The notes under the pieces: model-generated
Told to the model about the DNA's origin: nothing
Databases searched by the model: none
Seen by the model: only the letters and a program-made list of their open reading frames with translations
IMG/VR virus record: IMGVR_UViG_3300036760_000090
Coordinates: 1 to 22,919 of that record
From: a virus
DNA length: 22,919 bases
Direction: 5' to 3' (one strand)
Part shown: positions 7,098-13,826 of the stretch, piece after piece
How positions within the stretch are numbered: the stretch's first letter is position 1
Layout: every line of letters starts with the position of its first letter
Position numbers and translations under genes: made by a program

Positions 7098-9489
7098 TGA
7101 ACGCCCCCAGCGGCGGCAGCGTGCCGGCCGATCGCGCGAACGTCAGGTGCGCCTGCTGCTCCTCCCGGATCACCATTGCGAGGCGCCGCATCTGTTCCTC
7201 GCCGATGCCGGCGTCCGCCGTGACGTGCGTCTCGAACGTGACGTATGTAGCGCCACCGCCGCTCCGGCCAGCGGGGATCACCTGCTCACCGCGATGCAAC
7301 ATCGCCGGGCCGGTGTACGGCACGTAGTCCGTGCCGCTCGCGTACGACATCATCGCGTTCGGGTGATAGGCGTTGTACGCCGCGATCCATGACGTGCGCT
7401 GGTCCATCGGCGCCGCCATGCCAAACACGGAGTCCAGCCGCTGCACCGTCGCGCCGAGAGAGATAAGCGCGTCGGTGACGTAGCGTGCCGCGTTCATCTG
7501 CTGCATGTCCGTCTGGATCATCCCGCTCGCGAGCGCCGCCTGGTCCTTGGCGATGGCGAGCGAGTCCTGGCGGATCTTCTGCTCCTGCTCGATCGCGGCG
7601 ATCTGCGCATCGAGCGCCTTCGCGCGAGGGTCATCGCTGCCGCCGGCGCGCCCGAGCAGGTCGCGCTGCAGGCGGAGTTTGTCGATGGCGAGTTGCAACT
7701 GTGTGCCCTCGCGCGTCGGCGCGTTGAGAATGCCGTCGAGCGTCGATTGCGTCTTGTCGAGAATCCCCTGGAACATGTGCGCCGTCGCCTGCTCGATCGT
7801 CTCACCAGAGCGCACCGCCTGCTCTGCCAACGCCACATAAGTGGCGCGCAGCTGGAAGCCGCCATCCGCCGCCTCGAGCTGCGCCACCTTCAGATCAATC
7901 CCCGCCTGGGCCGCGCGCTTGTCCATGTCGGCGCGATCCTCGCTCATCTTGATCAGCGCCATGAAGTCCTGCTCGCCGAGGCCCGTCGCGGCGTGGAAGT
8001 CCGCGAACGCCAGCGCCATGTCGATCAGCCCCTGCTGCGCCGCCTTCTCTGCGGCCGACAGGCCGCCGGCCGCGCCACCGCCGGAGGAGCCGCCGATGCC
8101 GGGCAGCTCGCGCGTACCACGCGGGCTAGGCCCCGCTGCGGCCGCGTCCATCCAGCGCTGGAAGTCGCCCATGAGTTCCGGGCGCTGCGCAAGGAGTGAC
8201 TGCAATTCGAGCGGGAGGGTCTTCCGGTCGATGCGCTCGCCGGCGATCTCCTGCATCTTCTGTTGCAGTGCCTTCTGTGCGTCCTCAATTTGAGTCGTCG
8301 CGATGCCCGACTTACCTGTTATCTCATTCAGACCCAGCGTAAAGATGTCGTCCAGTGCACGCGCAAGCGGCTGGAGATGATCCAGGATTGAATCGATCGC
8401 GCGTAACCACGCGGTCTCAAACGTCAGCGCGCTATCACTCGCGTTCTGGACATCGCTATCGAGAATTGCGAACGTCTCATGCACGGCCATGATTCCGGCA
8501 ACAGCCGCAATGAATAGTCCGCGCTCCGGAAATACGATCGCGATCGTCAGGCCGAGCGCCGCGACTGCGAAGGTGAGATCCTTACTCAACCCGATGAGCT
8601 TGCCCATCGGCTCGATAGCAGCTCCGATGCCCTCACTGAGCGTTCCTACCGATCGAATAGAGACCTCGATCGCGCCGGGGATGCCGCTGGTGAAGTTCTC
8701 GATCGCCTCGTGGTTCCGCTCGATGAAGTGCACCATGCCCAGCGCGCCCTCGGTGAGCGCGGGGATCAGCGCCATGCCGATCTTCACCTTCACGCCTTCA
8801 ATGGCCTGTTCCATCTCGCGCTGCGCGAGCGTGTACTGGTGGATCTGCGCGACGTTCTCCCCAGACAGCGTGACGCCGAGCTTGTCGGCTTCGTCCGCCA
8901 TGCGCTTCATTTCCGCCGAGCCCAGTTCGAGGAACGGGATCATCTCCTTGCCGGAGCGCCCGAAGAGCTGCATCGCGATCGCGGTCTTCTCGGAACCGTC
9001 GGCCATCTCGCGGAAGTGGTCGGATACTTCCGGGATCAGGCTGTCGAGCGACCTGATATGCCCCGTCGCGTCGAACGCCTTGATCCCCAGTTCCTGCAAC
9101 ACGTCGGCAGTCTTCTTGCCGCCGCTGATACTCCCCGTCTCAGCATCGACGATGCCGAGTAGCCCCTTCGCCATGATGCCGAGCCCCTTCTCGGCGTCAC
9201 CGGCGCTGAGCCCGACGGAGTGCAGCGCGAAGATCATGTGCGAGGATTGCTCGGCGCTCAGCCCCGTCTGCATCGAGAGCTTGCGGACGCTCTCGCCCAA
9301 CTCCTGGGTCGCGCTGACGGCGCTCTCGATCGTGCGCATCGAGGCGTAGGCAGCGGCGGCGCCGGCCGCCGCCACGGCGAGCCCCTTGAGCTTGCCGCCG
9401 AGCCCGTCCGCTGACTTGCCCGCCTCTTTGATGGCCGAAGATGCCTCGTCTTTGAACTTGAGGATGACGCTGAGAGTCGCATCGGACAT
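7090..9489 (-). CDS. Tail tape measure protein
   Basis: A 799-aa tape measure protein. The start chosen is the ATG at 9489 because GGAGGTCGCC lies just upstream; an in-frame ATG at 9552 would add 21 residues with no support. The N-terminus (DATLSVILKFKDEASSAIKE) and the Ala/Gly-rich hydrophobic segment about residues 32-48 are typical of the family. Long helical regions follow, with a hydrophobic stretch near 320-360 (FAVAALGLTIAIVFPERG). The C-terminus has the frequent phage motif PAMLHRGEQVIPA. Tape measures set tail length inside the tail tube and are wrapped by the assembly chaperones, encoded just upstream here. The length would suit a siphophage tail a little over 100 nm by the usual residue-to-length rule. 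Confidence 0.9.
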   Translation of the reverse strand: MSDATLSVILKFKDEASSAIKEAGKSADGLGGKLKGLAVAAAGAAAAYASMRTIESAVSATQELGESVRKLSMQTGLSAEQSSHMIFALHSVGLSAGDAEKGLGIMAKGLLGIVDAETGSISGGKKTADVLQELGIKAFDATGHIRSLDSLIPEVSDHFREMADGSEKTAIAMQLFGRSGKEMIPFLELGSAEMKRMADEADKLGVTLSGENVAQIHQYTLAQREMEQAIEGVKVKIGMALIPALTEGALGMVHFIERNHEAIENFTSGIPGAIEVSIRSVGTLSEGIGAAIEPMGKLIGLSKDLTFAVAALGLTIAIVFPERGLFIAAVAGIMAVHETFAILDSDVQNASDSALTFETAWLRAIDSILDHLQPLARALDDIFTLGLNEITGKSGIATTQIEDAQKALQQKMQEIAGERIDRKTLPLELQSLLAQRPELMGDFQRWMDAAAAGPSPRGTRELPGIGGSSGGGAAGGLSAAEKAAQQGLIDMALAFADFHAATGLGEQDFMALIKMSEDRADMDKRAAQAGIDLKVAQLEAADGGFQLRATYVALAEQAVRSGETIEQATAHMFQGILDKTQSTLDGILNAPTREGTQLQLAIDKLRLQRDLLGRAGGSDDPRAKALDAQIAAIEQEQKIRQDSLAIAKDQAALASGMIQTDMQQMNAARYVTDALISLGATVQRLDSVFGMAAPMDQRTSWIAAYNAYHPNAMMSYASGTDYVPYTGPAMLHRGEQVIPAGRSGGGATYVTFETHVTADAGIGEEQMRRLAMVIREEQQAHLTFARSAGTLPPLGAFSG

Positions 9490-9507
9490 CAGGCGACCTC
9501 CGCGAAC

Positions 9508-9539
9508 TTGACATCGGGGTTGACTCGCTGTGGTACGAT
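9508..9539 (+). promoter_or_regulatory. Possible promoter of the plus-strand moron gene
   Basis: On the plus strand a perfect TTGACA (9508-9513) lies 20 bases before TACGAT (9534-9539), which is preceded by TGG, giving an extended -10 (TGG-TACGAT). The spacer is longer than the optimal 17, so the extended -10 may do most of the work. It is just outside the tape-measure start codon and about 60 bases before the moron start. Confidence 0.45.
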
Positions 9540-9600
9540 TGTCGTCCGACACCGCGCCCGATTCTGATCGTCACGTACGCGAAGCGCTGAGAGGTTAGCG

Positions 9601-9813
9601 ATGCCCGACGGATTTGCCATCTTCGAGCTAACCATCTTCGCGATCCTCTACATCGCGCCGACGGTGGTTGCCGGAGTGCGTCGGCATCCGCAGTCGATGT
9701 CGATCTATGTCGTGAATCTCTTCCTCGGCTGGACGATGGTCGGCTGGGTAGTCGCCCTGGCGATGGCAGTGAGCCACATCGACAAACCGCCGCGCGTGAC
9801 GAACGCCCCCTAG
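9601..9813 (+). CDS. Superinfection immunity family membrane protein (moron)
   Basis: A 70-aa protein, the only convincing plus-strand gene. Two hydrophobic helices are visible (about residues 6-26, FAIFELTIFAILYIAPTVVA, and 35-57). The signature VVNLFLGWTMVGWVVALAMA after a basic RRHP turn matches the superinfection immunity family (PF14373; T4 Imm is the well-known member), whose members sit in the inner membrane and block DNA entry of related phages. A GAGAGG ribosome binding site precedes the ATG. It lies between the tape-measure and tail-chaperone genes in opposite orientation, with a possible promoter of its own, as expected for a moron expressed from a prophage. Its TAG overlaps the opposing TAG of the chaperone extension in a shared CTAG. 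Confidence 0.8.
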   Translation: MPDGFAIFELTIFAILYIAPTVVAGVRRHPQSMSIYVVNLFLGWTMVGWVVALAMAVSHIDKPPRVTNAP

Positions 9814-10019
9814 CCGCCCTCGGGCCGCCACGTCGCCTCGGCGCTGGCCGCCAGCCGCCAGATCACGCGCACCGGCTCCGGCAACTCCAGGTACTCGCGG
9901 TAGTTGCTGACAAGGCCCCATTCCTTCATCCCCCGGATCTCGTAGAGAAAGGCCGCTTCGTCTGGTATGTCGCCCTTGCCTACGCCGTAGTGGGCGAGGA
10001 GGGCGACTCGGATTCCCCC
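9810..10019 (-). CDS. Tail assembly chaperone frameshift extension (T part of GT)
   Basis: This frame lies -1 relative to the upstream chaperone gene and is open across the overlap. From the GGGGGAA site it would add 69 residues to the first 118 of the G-type product, giving a fusion of about 187 aa. It contains LYEIRGMKEWGLVSNYREYL, followed by Leu-Glu-Leu-Pro-Glu-Pro-Val-Arg-Val-Ile-Trp-Arg-Leu, like the T domain of lambda-type tail chaperones, and it has no start codon or ribosome binding site suited to independent expression. In lambda and many siphophages the G/GT pair helps assemble the tail tube around the tape measure. Location directly before the tape-measure gene fits. Confidence 0.65.
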   Translation of the reverse strand, partial: GGIRVALLAHYGVGKGDIPDEAAFLYEIRGMKEWGLVSNYREYLELPEPVRVIWRLAASAEATWRPEGG

Positions 10020-10372
10020 AGCGTTTCGTCCTCGCTGGCGTCCGTCGGGTTGAGCTTGTCGAACTCCTCGAAGATGCGTGTCACCGCGAGGTCGGAGAGC
10101 TGCGACACGTCGACCTTGCCGGCGCTCGTGTCGACGACGATGTCGCTGAGCTTCGCGATCATGAACGCGGCGTGGTCCTGGGTCTGCTCGCTGGTGCGCA
10201 CGGTGGTCTTGCCGCGGCCGGTGATCTTCACCTTGTTCTGAATCGAAGCGGTGACCCACCGCGCGCCCTGAACGCCCGTCACGGAGCGGCGGATGTCAAT
10301 CCACTCGCTGCTTTCGCCGAACTCGATGCGATGCGTCTCGCTGCCGTCTACCAGGAAGGATGGGGTTGTCAT
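9980..10372 (-). CDS. Tail assembly chaperone (G-like)
   Basis: A 130-aa product with a strong ribosome binding site (GGAGGCGGCG) before the ATG at 10372. It contains an early beta-rich part (ETHRIEFGESSEWIDIRRSV, about 12-31), a central helix (HAAFMIAKLSDIV) and an acidic/Ser-rich C-terminus (ASEDETLGESESPSSPTTA). Its position between the tail tube and tape-measure genes, with a downstream frame overlapping at -1, is the conserved arrangement of siphophage tail assembly chaperones. The gene is preceded by a promoter-like site and a terminator-like hairpin, so expression may be separately controlled. Family assignment rests on position and the frameshift layout more than on sequence motifs. 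Confidence 0.7.
   Translation of the reverse strand: MTTPSFLVDGSETHRIEFGESSEWIDIRRSVTGVQGARWVTASIQNKVKITGRGKTTVRTSEQTQDHAAFMIAKLSDIVVDTSAGKVDVSQLSDLAVTRIFEEFDKLNPTDASEDETLGESESPSSPTTA
10013..10019 (-). other. Candidate -1 frameshift site GGGGGAA
   Basis: Read on the minus strand the frame-zero codons are CTG GGG GAA. After a -1 slip, the P-site tRNA re-pairs with GGG perfectly and the A-site codon becomes GGA. This is not the classical X-XXY-YYZ heptamer (the second codon re-pairs imperfectly) but it is the best run in the overlap. It is about 35 bases before the frame-zero stop, and the new frame encodes the T-like domain. Confidence 0.5.
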
Positions 10373-10386
10373 CGCCGCCTCCGTAG

Positions 10387-10432
10387 AAAAAGAAAAGTGA
10401 CCCGCGACCGATCTCTCGGAAAGCGGGTCACT
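10387..10432 (-). terminator. Terminator-like hairpin in leader of tail chaperone gene
   Basis: A perfect 10-bp stem (AGTGACCCGC, 10396-10405, with its complement at 10423-10432) encloses a small inner hairpin (CCGA/TCGG, 10408-10419). On the minus strand it is followed by TTTCTTTTTCT, the form of an intrinsic terminator. It lies only about 15 bases before the chaperone start codon. A competing 6-bp pairing (GGTCGC 10444-10439 with GTGACC 10431-10426) would free the arm, like an antiterminator. Confidence 0.7.
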
Positions 10433-10451
10433 CGGAAGGCGACCTCTGCAA

Positions 10452-10643
10452 TCAACCTACTACCGTTGCCGGCGCCCTGTCAAGCGAGCGCACCACAGCC
10501 ACGCCGTCCGCGACCTCGAACCGCACCAGCGGCCGCCCCGTGCAGTGCCGGTTCTGGCACCGCGTCTCCAGCGCGCCGTCGCCGCTCCTCAGCGCGAGCG
10601 TCAGCAGCGGCTGCCGGCACATCGGGCAGTACAGCGTCTGCAT
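10452..10643 (-). CDS. Com-like zinc mini-protein
   Basis: A 63-aa protein with a CPMC pair near the N-terminus (residues 6-9) and a second CQNRHC pair (29-34), the layout of a four-cysteine zinc ribbon. The overall form, with GALETRCQNRHC, resembles Com of phage Mu and its relatives, which bind mRNA and activate translation of a modification gene. Here no Mom-like gene is seen nearby, so the target is unknown. The ATG overlaps the stop of the tail-tube gene as ATGA. The end of the gene carries a perfect TTGACA, the -35 of the next leader. It could also be a small virion or DNA-binding zinc protein. Confidence 0.6.
   Translation of the reverse strand: MQTLYCPMCRQPLLTLALRSGDGALETRCQNRHCTGRPLVRFEVADGVAVVRSLDRAPATVVG
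10454..10483 (-). promoter_or_regulatory. Promoter-like site before tail chaperone leader
   Basis: TTGACA (10483-10478) is followed, 18 bases later, by TAGGTT (10459-10454) on the minus strand; TAGTAG at 15 bases is an alternative -10. It lies inside the 3' end of the zinc mini-gene. The -35 is perfect, the -10 weak. The following leader contains a terminator-like hairpin and resembles that before the capsid gene. Confidence 0.5.
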
Positions 10644-11650
10644 CACGGCAGCGCCGCCAGCGCATTGACGATCGTGAACTTGCACCCGATCAGGTTCGTC
10701 GTGTCGAACGCCGAGATCAGCGGCAGCGTGATCGTGTCGTTGCCGTCCCGCTCGCCGTCCGCGTCCGGCATCGCCGTGGCGTGCCGCGCCGCGAAGTCGA
10801 TCTGTATCTGGTAGTTCGAGGCGCCGAGCACCGCGCCGGTATTCACGATGCGGACGTAGCGAACGGTGCGGAGCGCTGCCTTGGAGCGTTCCGCGTGCGT
10901 CGGCGCGTTGTACTCGCACTGCAACGTCGCCGAGTACTTCTGCCGCTTCAGCCCGTGGCTGGAGAAGCTCCGGTCGGCGCGCCCGTCCTGGAACATCTTT
11001 GCCTGGTACTGCGCTTCGAGGTTGAACTCCCAGCCGATGATGTCGCCCAGCAGCTGCGTCGTGCCGAGTCCGGCGAAGGTGTCGTCGATGAATACCTTTG
11101 TGTCGGCAGACGAGACGAAGTTGACCGCCGGTACGGCCGCACCGGACAGCACCAGCGACGTGTCCAGCGGCCGAGAAAACAGCGTCGCGTCGAATTTCAC
11201 CGCCTCGCCGATCGCGCCGGAGAGCTTGAAGGACTCGCACAGCACGTACGCCAGCACTTCATCCCACGTGGTCGTGCCATCGGTCACGCGCTTGCGGAGC
11301 GTAAAGCTGTCCAGGATGGGGTCCGCCGTGTAGAGCGAGGCGAACGTCCACGTCTTGTCGGCACCGGCGCCGGTGCCGGTCTGCGCGCCGTCGACGCTCA
11401 TGGAGAGCAGATGCAGGATCTGCTCGTACGTCAGGTCGCCCTTCCAGTTGATCTTCGCCATGCGCGAGACGACCATATCCGAGGTCGGGTTGTCGAGCAT
11501 GATGCCGATCTGCGGCTGCGGCTGGTATGTCTTCTCCTCCGGCTTGACCATCACGTCGGCGACCAGCCGCGTCGTGCCGGCGACGGCCGTGCCCTTCGTG
11601 GTCTCCTTGCCGATTTCGTAAATACCGAGATCACGGACTCCTGTGGGCAT
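10643..11650 (-). CDS. Major tail tube protein
   Basis: A 335-aa protein with strong ribosome binding site (GAGGAGGTG) overlapping the end of the upstream gene. The N-terminal segment (YEIGKETTKGTAVAGTTRLV, about 11-30) and the following beta-rich body are typical of siphophage tail tube proteins, which polymerise as stacked rings around the tape measure. Further signs are the position directly after head-tail joining genes and before the assembly chaperones and tape measure. The C-terminal part has segments such as VRYVRIVNTGAVLG and SNYQIQIDFAARHAT, consistent with a beta-sandwich. No signal peptide or membrane segment. It is longer than lambda's gpV and may carry an added domain, but I cannot place its border. 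Confidence 0.8.
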   Translation of the reverse strand: MPTGVRDLGIYEIGKETTKGTAVAGTTRLVADVMVKPEEKTYQPQPQIGIMLDNPTSDMVVSRMAKINWKGDLTYEQILHLLSMSVDGAQTGTGAGADKTWTFASLYTADPILDSFTLRKRVTDGTTTWDEVLAYVLCESFKLSGAIGEAVKFDATLFSRPLDTSLVLSGAAVPAVNFVSSADTKVFIDDTFAGLGTTQLLGDIIGWEFNLEAQYQAKMFQDGRADRSFSSHGLKRQKYSATLQCEYNAPTHAERSKAALRTVRYVRIVNTGAVLGASNYQIQIDFAARHATAMPDADGERDGNDTITLPLISAFDTTNLIGCKFTIVNALAALP

Positions 11651-11653
11651 CGC

Positions 11654-11863
11654 CTACACCTCCTCTTCGGCCTGCCGCGCAGGCTTCGTCGCCGCCACCG
11701 GCGTCGCCTCGTAGATGCGGCCCTGATCGAGCCTCATGTGCTGGTCCAGTCCGCCACGCTGCTCGGCGCTCAGCTCCGCCAGGTCCTCATCGCTGAGGTC
11801 GCGCGCCGGGATGCCGGGCAGAAAGCTGCCCTCTTCGCCGGTGAATCGAAACTTGATTGCCAT
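11654..11863 (-). CDS. Small conserved tail-region protein (69 aa)
   Basis: The 69-aa product begins MAIKFRFTGEEGSFLPGIPA followed by RDLSDEDLAELSAEQ. Short proteins with this 'xGxxFLPGIPARDL' look and a following acidic helix occur between head-tail joining and tail genes in other HK97-type siphophages; their role is not known to me. A strong ribosome binding site (GGGAGGAACAC) precedes the ATG. The C-terminus is acidic and Ala/Pro-rich. It ends three bases before the tail tube start codon, and the AGGAGG of that gene lies inside its last codons, so the two are tightly linked. Confidence 0.7.
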   Translation of the reverse strand: MAIKFRFTGEEGSFLPGIPARDLSDEDLAELSAEQRGGLDQHMRLDQGRIYEATPVAATKPARQAEEEV

Positions 11864-11873
11864 GTGTTCCTCC

Positions 11874-12317
11874 CTACGGCGCGAACGCCAGCGTCTCTTC
11901 GATCACTGCCCGCAGCACGAACGTCGCCGCGATATATTCCGTCCCGTTGAGATCCACCGGCGCGTACTCCACGCGCGTCAGATGCGCATGGCCGTTGATC
12001 GTGCTACCTAGCTTCAGCTTCCCGTCGAACGTGTCCAGCACGACCCGCACCCATCGCCGGCGCGACCGCACCGAGTACTTCTGGTCAGCGGCGCCGAACA
12101 GCAGGTGCATATCGATCGTGTGCGCCGTCCGCCTGAATCCGCTCGAAGGCCGCTCCACCTCACTCTGCGATTCGATATTCAGGAAGCATGGCCACGTCAT
12201 GAACTGCGCCGGCGGCTCGTCATAGATCTCCTTGATCGGGTGCTCGCCCGTCGGCGTCGGGATCGTCTTCTGGATCGTCACGATGGCGTCGAACACGTCT
12301 TGCAGTTCATTCGCCAT
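11874..12317 (-). CDS. Probable tail terminator or head-tail joining protein
   Basis: A 147-aa protein whose ATG (12317) overlaps the stop of the connector gene as ATGA. It begins MANELQDVFDAIVTIQKTI and continues with a beta-rich, basic middle (FRRTAHTIDMHLLFGA, about 61-76; RRRWVRVVLDTFDGKL, about 85-100) and a C-terminal strand (YIAATFVLRAVIEETLAF). The length, helix-then-sheet layout and position between the gp6-like connector and the tail tube fit tail terminator or tail completion proteins, which cap the tail and dock it to the head. No decisive motif is seen. Confidence 0.6.
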   Translation of the reverse strand: MANELQDVFDAIVTIQKTIPTPTGEHPIKEIYDEPPAQFMTWPCFLNIESQSEVERPSSGFRRTAHTIDMHLLFGAADQKYSVRSRRRWVRVVLDTFDGKLKLGSTINGHAHLTRVEYAPVDLNGTEYIAATFVLRAVIEETLAFAP

Positions 12318-13144
12318 CAGAGCCCCCAGTCCGCGCGCACGAGCGGCCCCAGCAGCTCAGCCACGTCGGGATCGACCCTGCGGAACACCTCAAACGACCC
12401 CACCACCGGGTTGGCGATCGTGTTCGCGTACGCCGTCTCGCGCCGCTTCCACATCCTGCCCGCGAGGATCAGCGTCGCCTCCCGCACCTCCGGCACCCAC
12501 GCGAAGCGGTCGATCGGCATCGACGCATGCGCCGCGGCCGTGGTCCCGTTCACGCCGCGCTTCACCGTCCAGGTCGGCCCGGTGCCCGCCGCGACGTACA
12601 CCTGCTCCGCCTCGATCAGCAGCGTCTGCCCGATGCTCAGGTCGCCATCTGCGGCCGTCGTCATCACCGTGGTCGTTGCGTCCGCGATCGTCGCCACCGG
12701 CGCGATGCGATCCACCGCCTCCGTGTAGCCCCAGCGGCCGACGATCTCCACCAGCCGCGGCGTCGGGATGAAGTACGCCGACTGCCCGCGGAAGATGTTC
12801 AGCCGGATCTCCGTCTTCGGCGTCGAGTCGACGTCGACGTACCCCGCCCGCCGCAGCCAGTAGTCCGTCGCCGCGAGCGTCAGCTCGTAGACGCCGTTCA
12901 CATCCTCATCGAGCTTGATGCTCGTCGCGGCGATCAGGTCCGGCAGGCGCATGCTGTTGCAGGCGTTGCCGTCGAAGTAGCGCGTGTCCGTCTCGGCGAA
13001 GAACTTGCGATTGCAGAACTCATCCACGCGCCGCGACGCCGACTCCAGCACGCGCTCGATCTCCGAGCTGTCGCCCGTGTCCAGTGCCGACGCGTTGGCG
13101 AAGCGCCGGGCGAACGATGCCGGGTCGGCGTACAGATTCAGCAT
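12317..13144 (-). CDS. Head-tail connector (gp6-like)
   Basis: A 275-aa protein. Residues 1-60 (YADPASFARRFANAS, then RVLESASRRVDEFCNRKFF) match the start of gp6-like phage connector proteins, in which helices form a ring below the portal. Segments such as TRYFDGNACNSMRLPDLI (about 54-71) and the later WVPEVREATLILAGRMWKR also match this family. At 275 residues it is about twice the length of the minimal HK97 gp6; a beta-rich middle part (about 140-215, TTVMTTAADGDLSIGQTLLI) looks like an inserted domain. Start is ATG at 13144 directly after the TAG of the upstream gene. Confidence 0.75.
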   Translation of the reverse strand: MLNLYADPASFARRFANASALDTGDSSEIERVLESASRRVDEFCNRKFFAETDTRYFDGNACNSMRLPDLIAATSIKLDEDVNGVYELTLAATDYWLRRAGYVDVDSTPKTEIRLNIFRGQSAYFIPTPRLVEIVGRWGYTEAVDRIAPVATIADATTTVMTTAADGDLSIGQTLLIEAEQVYVAAGTGPTWTVKRGVNGTTAAAHASMPIDRFAWVPEVREATLILAGRMWKRRETAYANTIANPVVGSFEVFRRVDPDVAELLGPLVRADWGL

Positions 13145-13576
13145 CTACTCTCCCGACGCATCTTCCTCGCGCTCCACAGCCGCCTTCAGCGAGTCCGAAA
13201 ACGCCTGCTTCGCGTCCGTCTGCCAGTGCCCCACGGCCCGCGCGAAGAACGGCCGCGCCGGCTGGCGAATGCCGCCGCCCTTGCGCTTCGTGCCGAACTC
13301 GTAGAACCGCATGATCCGGGCCGTGCCCTGGTGCCCGCCCTTGTAGCCCACCCGCGCCCACGCCTCTTTCGCAGAGACGCGCACGGTCGTCTTGACGTGC
13401 TTGGCGGCAAGGCCCGTGCGCCGCGGCGTCCCGGCCTTCACGCTGCGCGCGATCTTCGTCGCCGTCGCCCGCAGCGGCTTGCGGATGGCGCGGCGCTGGA
13501 TCTTGCCCGGCAGCTCATCGAGCCGCTTCTGCAACTGCGCCAGCCCTTCGAGCTTGACCTCGATCGCCGCGCTCAC
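13145..13576 (-). CDS. HK97 gp10-like protein
   Basis: The product is 143 aa from a GTG at 13576, two bases after the stop of the 47-aa ORF. The N-terminus (VSAAIEVKLEGLAQLQKRLD) and helix are typical of the HK97 gp10 family; the middle has a basic segment (KIARSVKAGTPRRTGLAAKH), and the C-terminal motif MRFYEFGTKRKGGG, then PARPFFARAV, is the family signature. These proteins join head and tail or terminate the tail. Order here differs from HK97 because this gene precedes the gp6-like connector. A longer frame reaches upstream to 13696, but it would run through the 47-aa ORF in another frame. Confidence 0.8.
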   Translation of the reverse strand: MSAAIEVKLEGLAQLQKRLDELPGKIQRRAIRKPLRATATKIARSVKAGTPRRTGLAAKHVKTTVRVSAKEAWARVGYKGGHQGTARIMRFYEFGTKRKGGGIRQPARPFFARAVGHWQTDAKQAFSDSLKAAVEREEDASGE

Positions 13577-13578
13577 GC

Positions 13579-13722
13579 CTACTCGCCGTCGGCCGGCGTC
13601 TCCGCCTCGGGCTCGCCGAGGGACTTCGTCTCGCCCGTCTCGGTGTTGCGGATCTCGGTCGGCTCGCCTTCGAGGGTGCGTCCGCTGATCTCCCACCCGT
13701 CCGGTACGTTCACGTCTGCCAT
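13579..13722 (-). CDS. Acidic 47-aa protein
   Basis: ATG at 13722 has a strong ribosome binding site (AGGAGTGAG). The 47-residue product begins MADVNVPDGWEISGRTLEGE and is rich in Glu, Thr and Gly with no Cys. It ends two bases before the GTG of the gp10-like gene. Strong start signal and tight spacing argue that it is real; short acidic proteins of this type between capsid and joining genes are common in phages, but the function is unknown. Confidence 0.6.
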   Translation of the reverse strand: MADVNVPDGWEISGRTLEGEPTEIRNTETGETKSLGEPEAETPADGE

Positions 13723-13750
13723 CGTCTCACTCCTGTCTGCATTGCTGGTG

Positions 13751-13771
13751 GTCCGGCATCCGCCGCCGGAC
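13751..13771. other. Short inverted repeat between two late genes
   Basis: GTCCGGC (13751-13757) and GCCGGAC (13765-13771) form a perfect 7-bp stem with a 7-base loop. No T-run follows on either strand, so it is not a standard terminator. It is the only structure seen in the roughly 100-base gap 13723-13826, which otherwise holds just the ribosome binding site of the 47-aa ORF. Confidence 0.5.
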
Positions 13772-13826
13772 GCGCGACCGGAGCATCCATGCTCACGGAG
13801 TCAGCGCGCCCGGCGGCAGGGAAGCC

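Noticed and set aside
10172-11950. 592-codon plus-strand ORF opposite tail genes
   Set aside because: Antisense shadow: Arg-rich product with no domain, opposite tail tube and neighbours that have strong ribosome binding sites and family motifs.
13577-13696. 40-codon N-terminal extension of the gp10-like gene
   Set aside because: It overlaps the 47-aa ORF, which has a strong ribosome binding site, and the extension is Arg/Gly-rich and unlike gp10 proteins.
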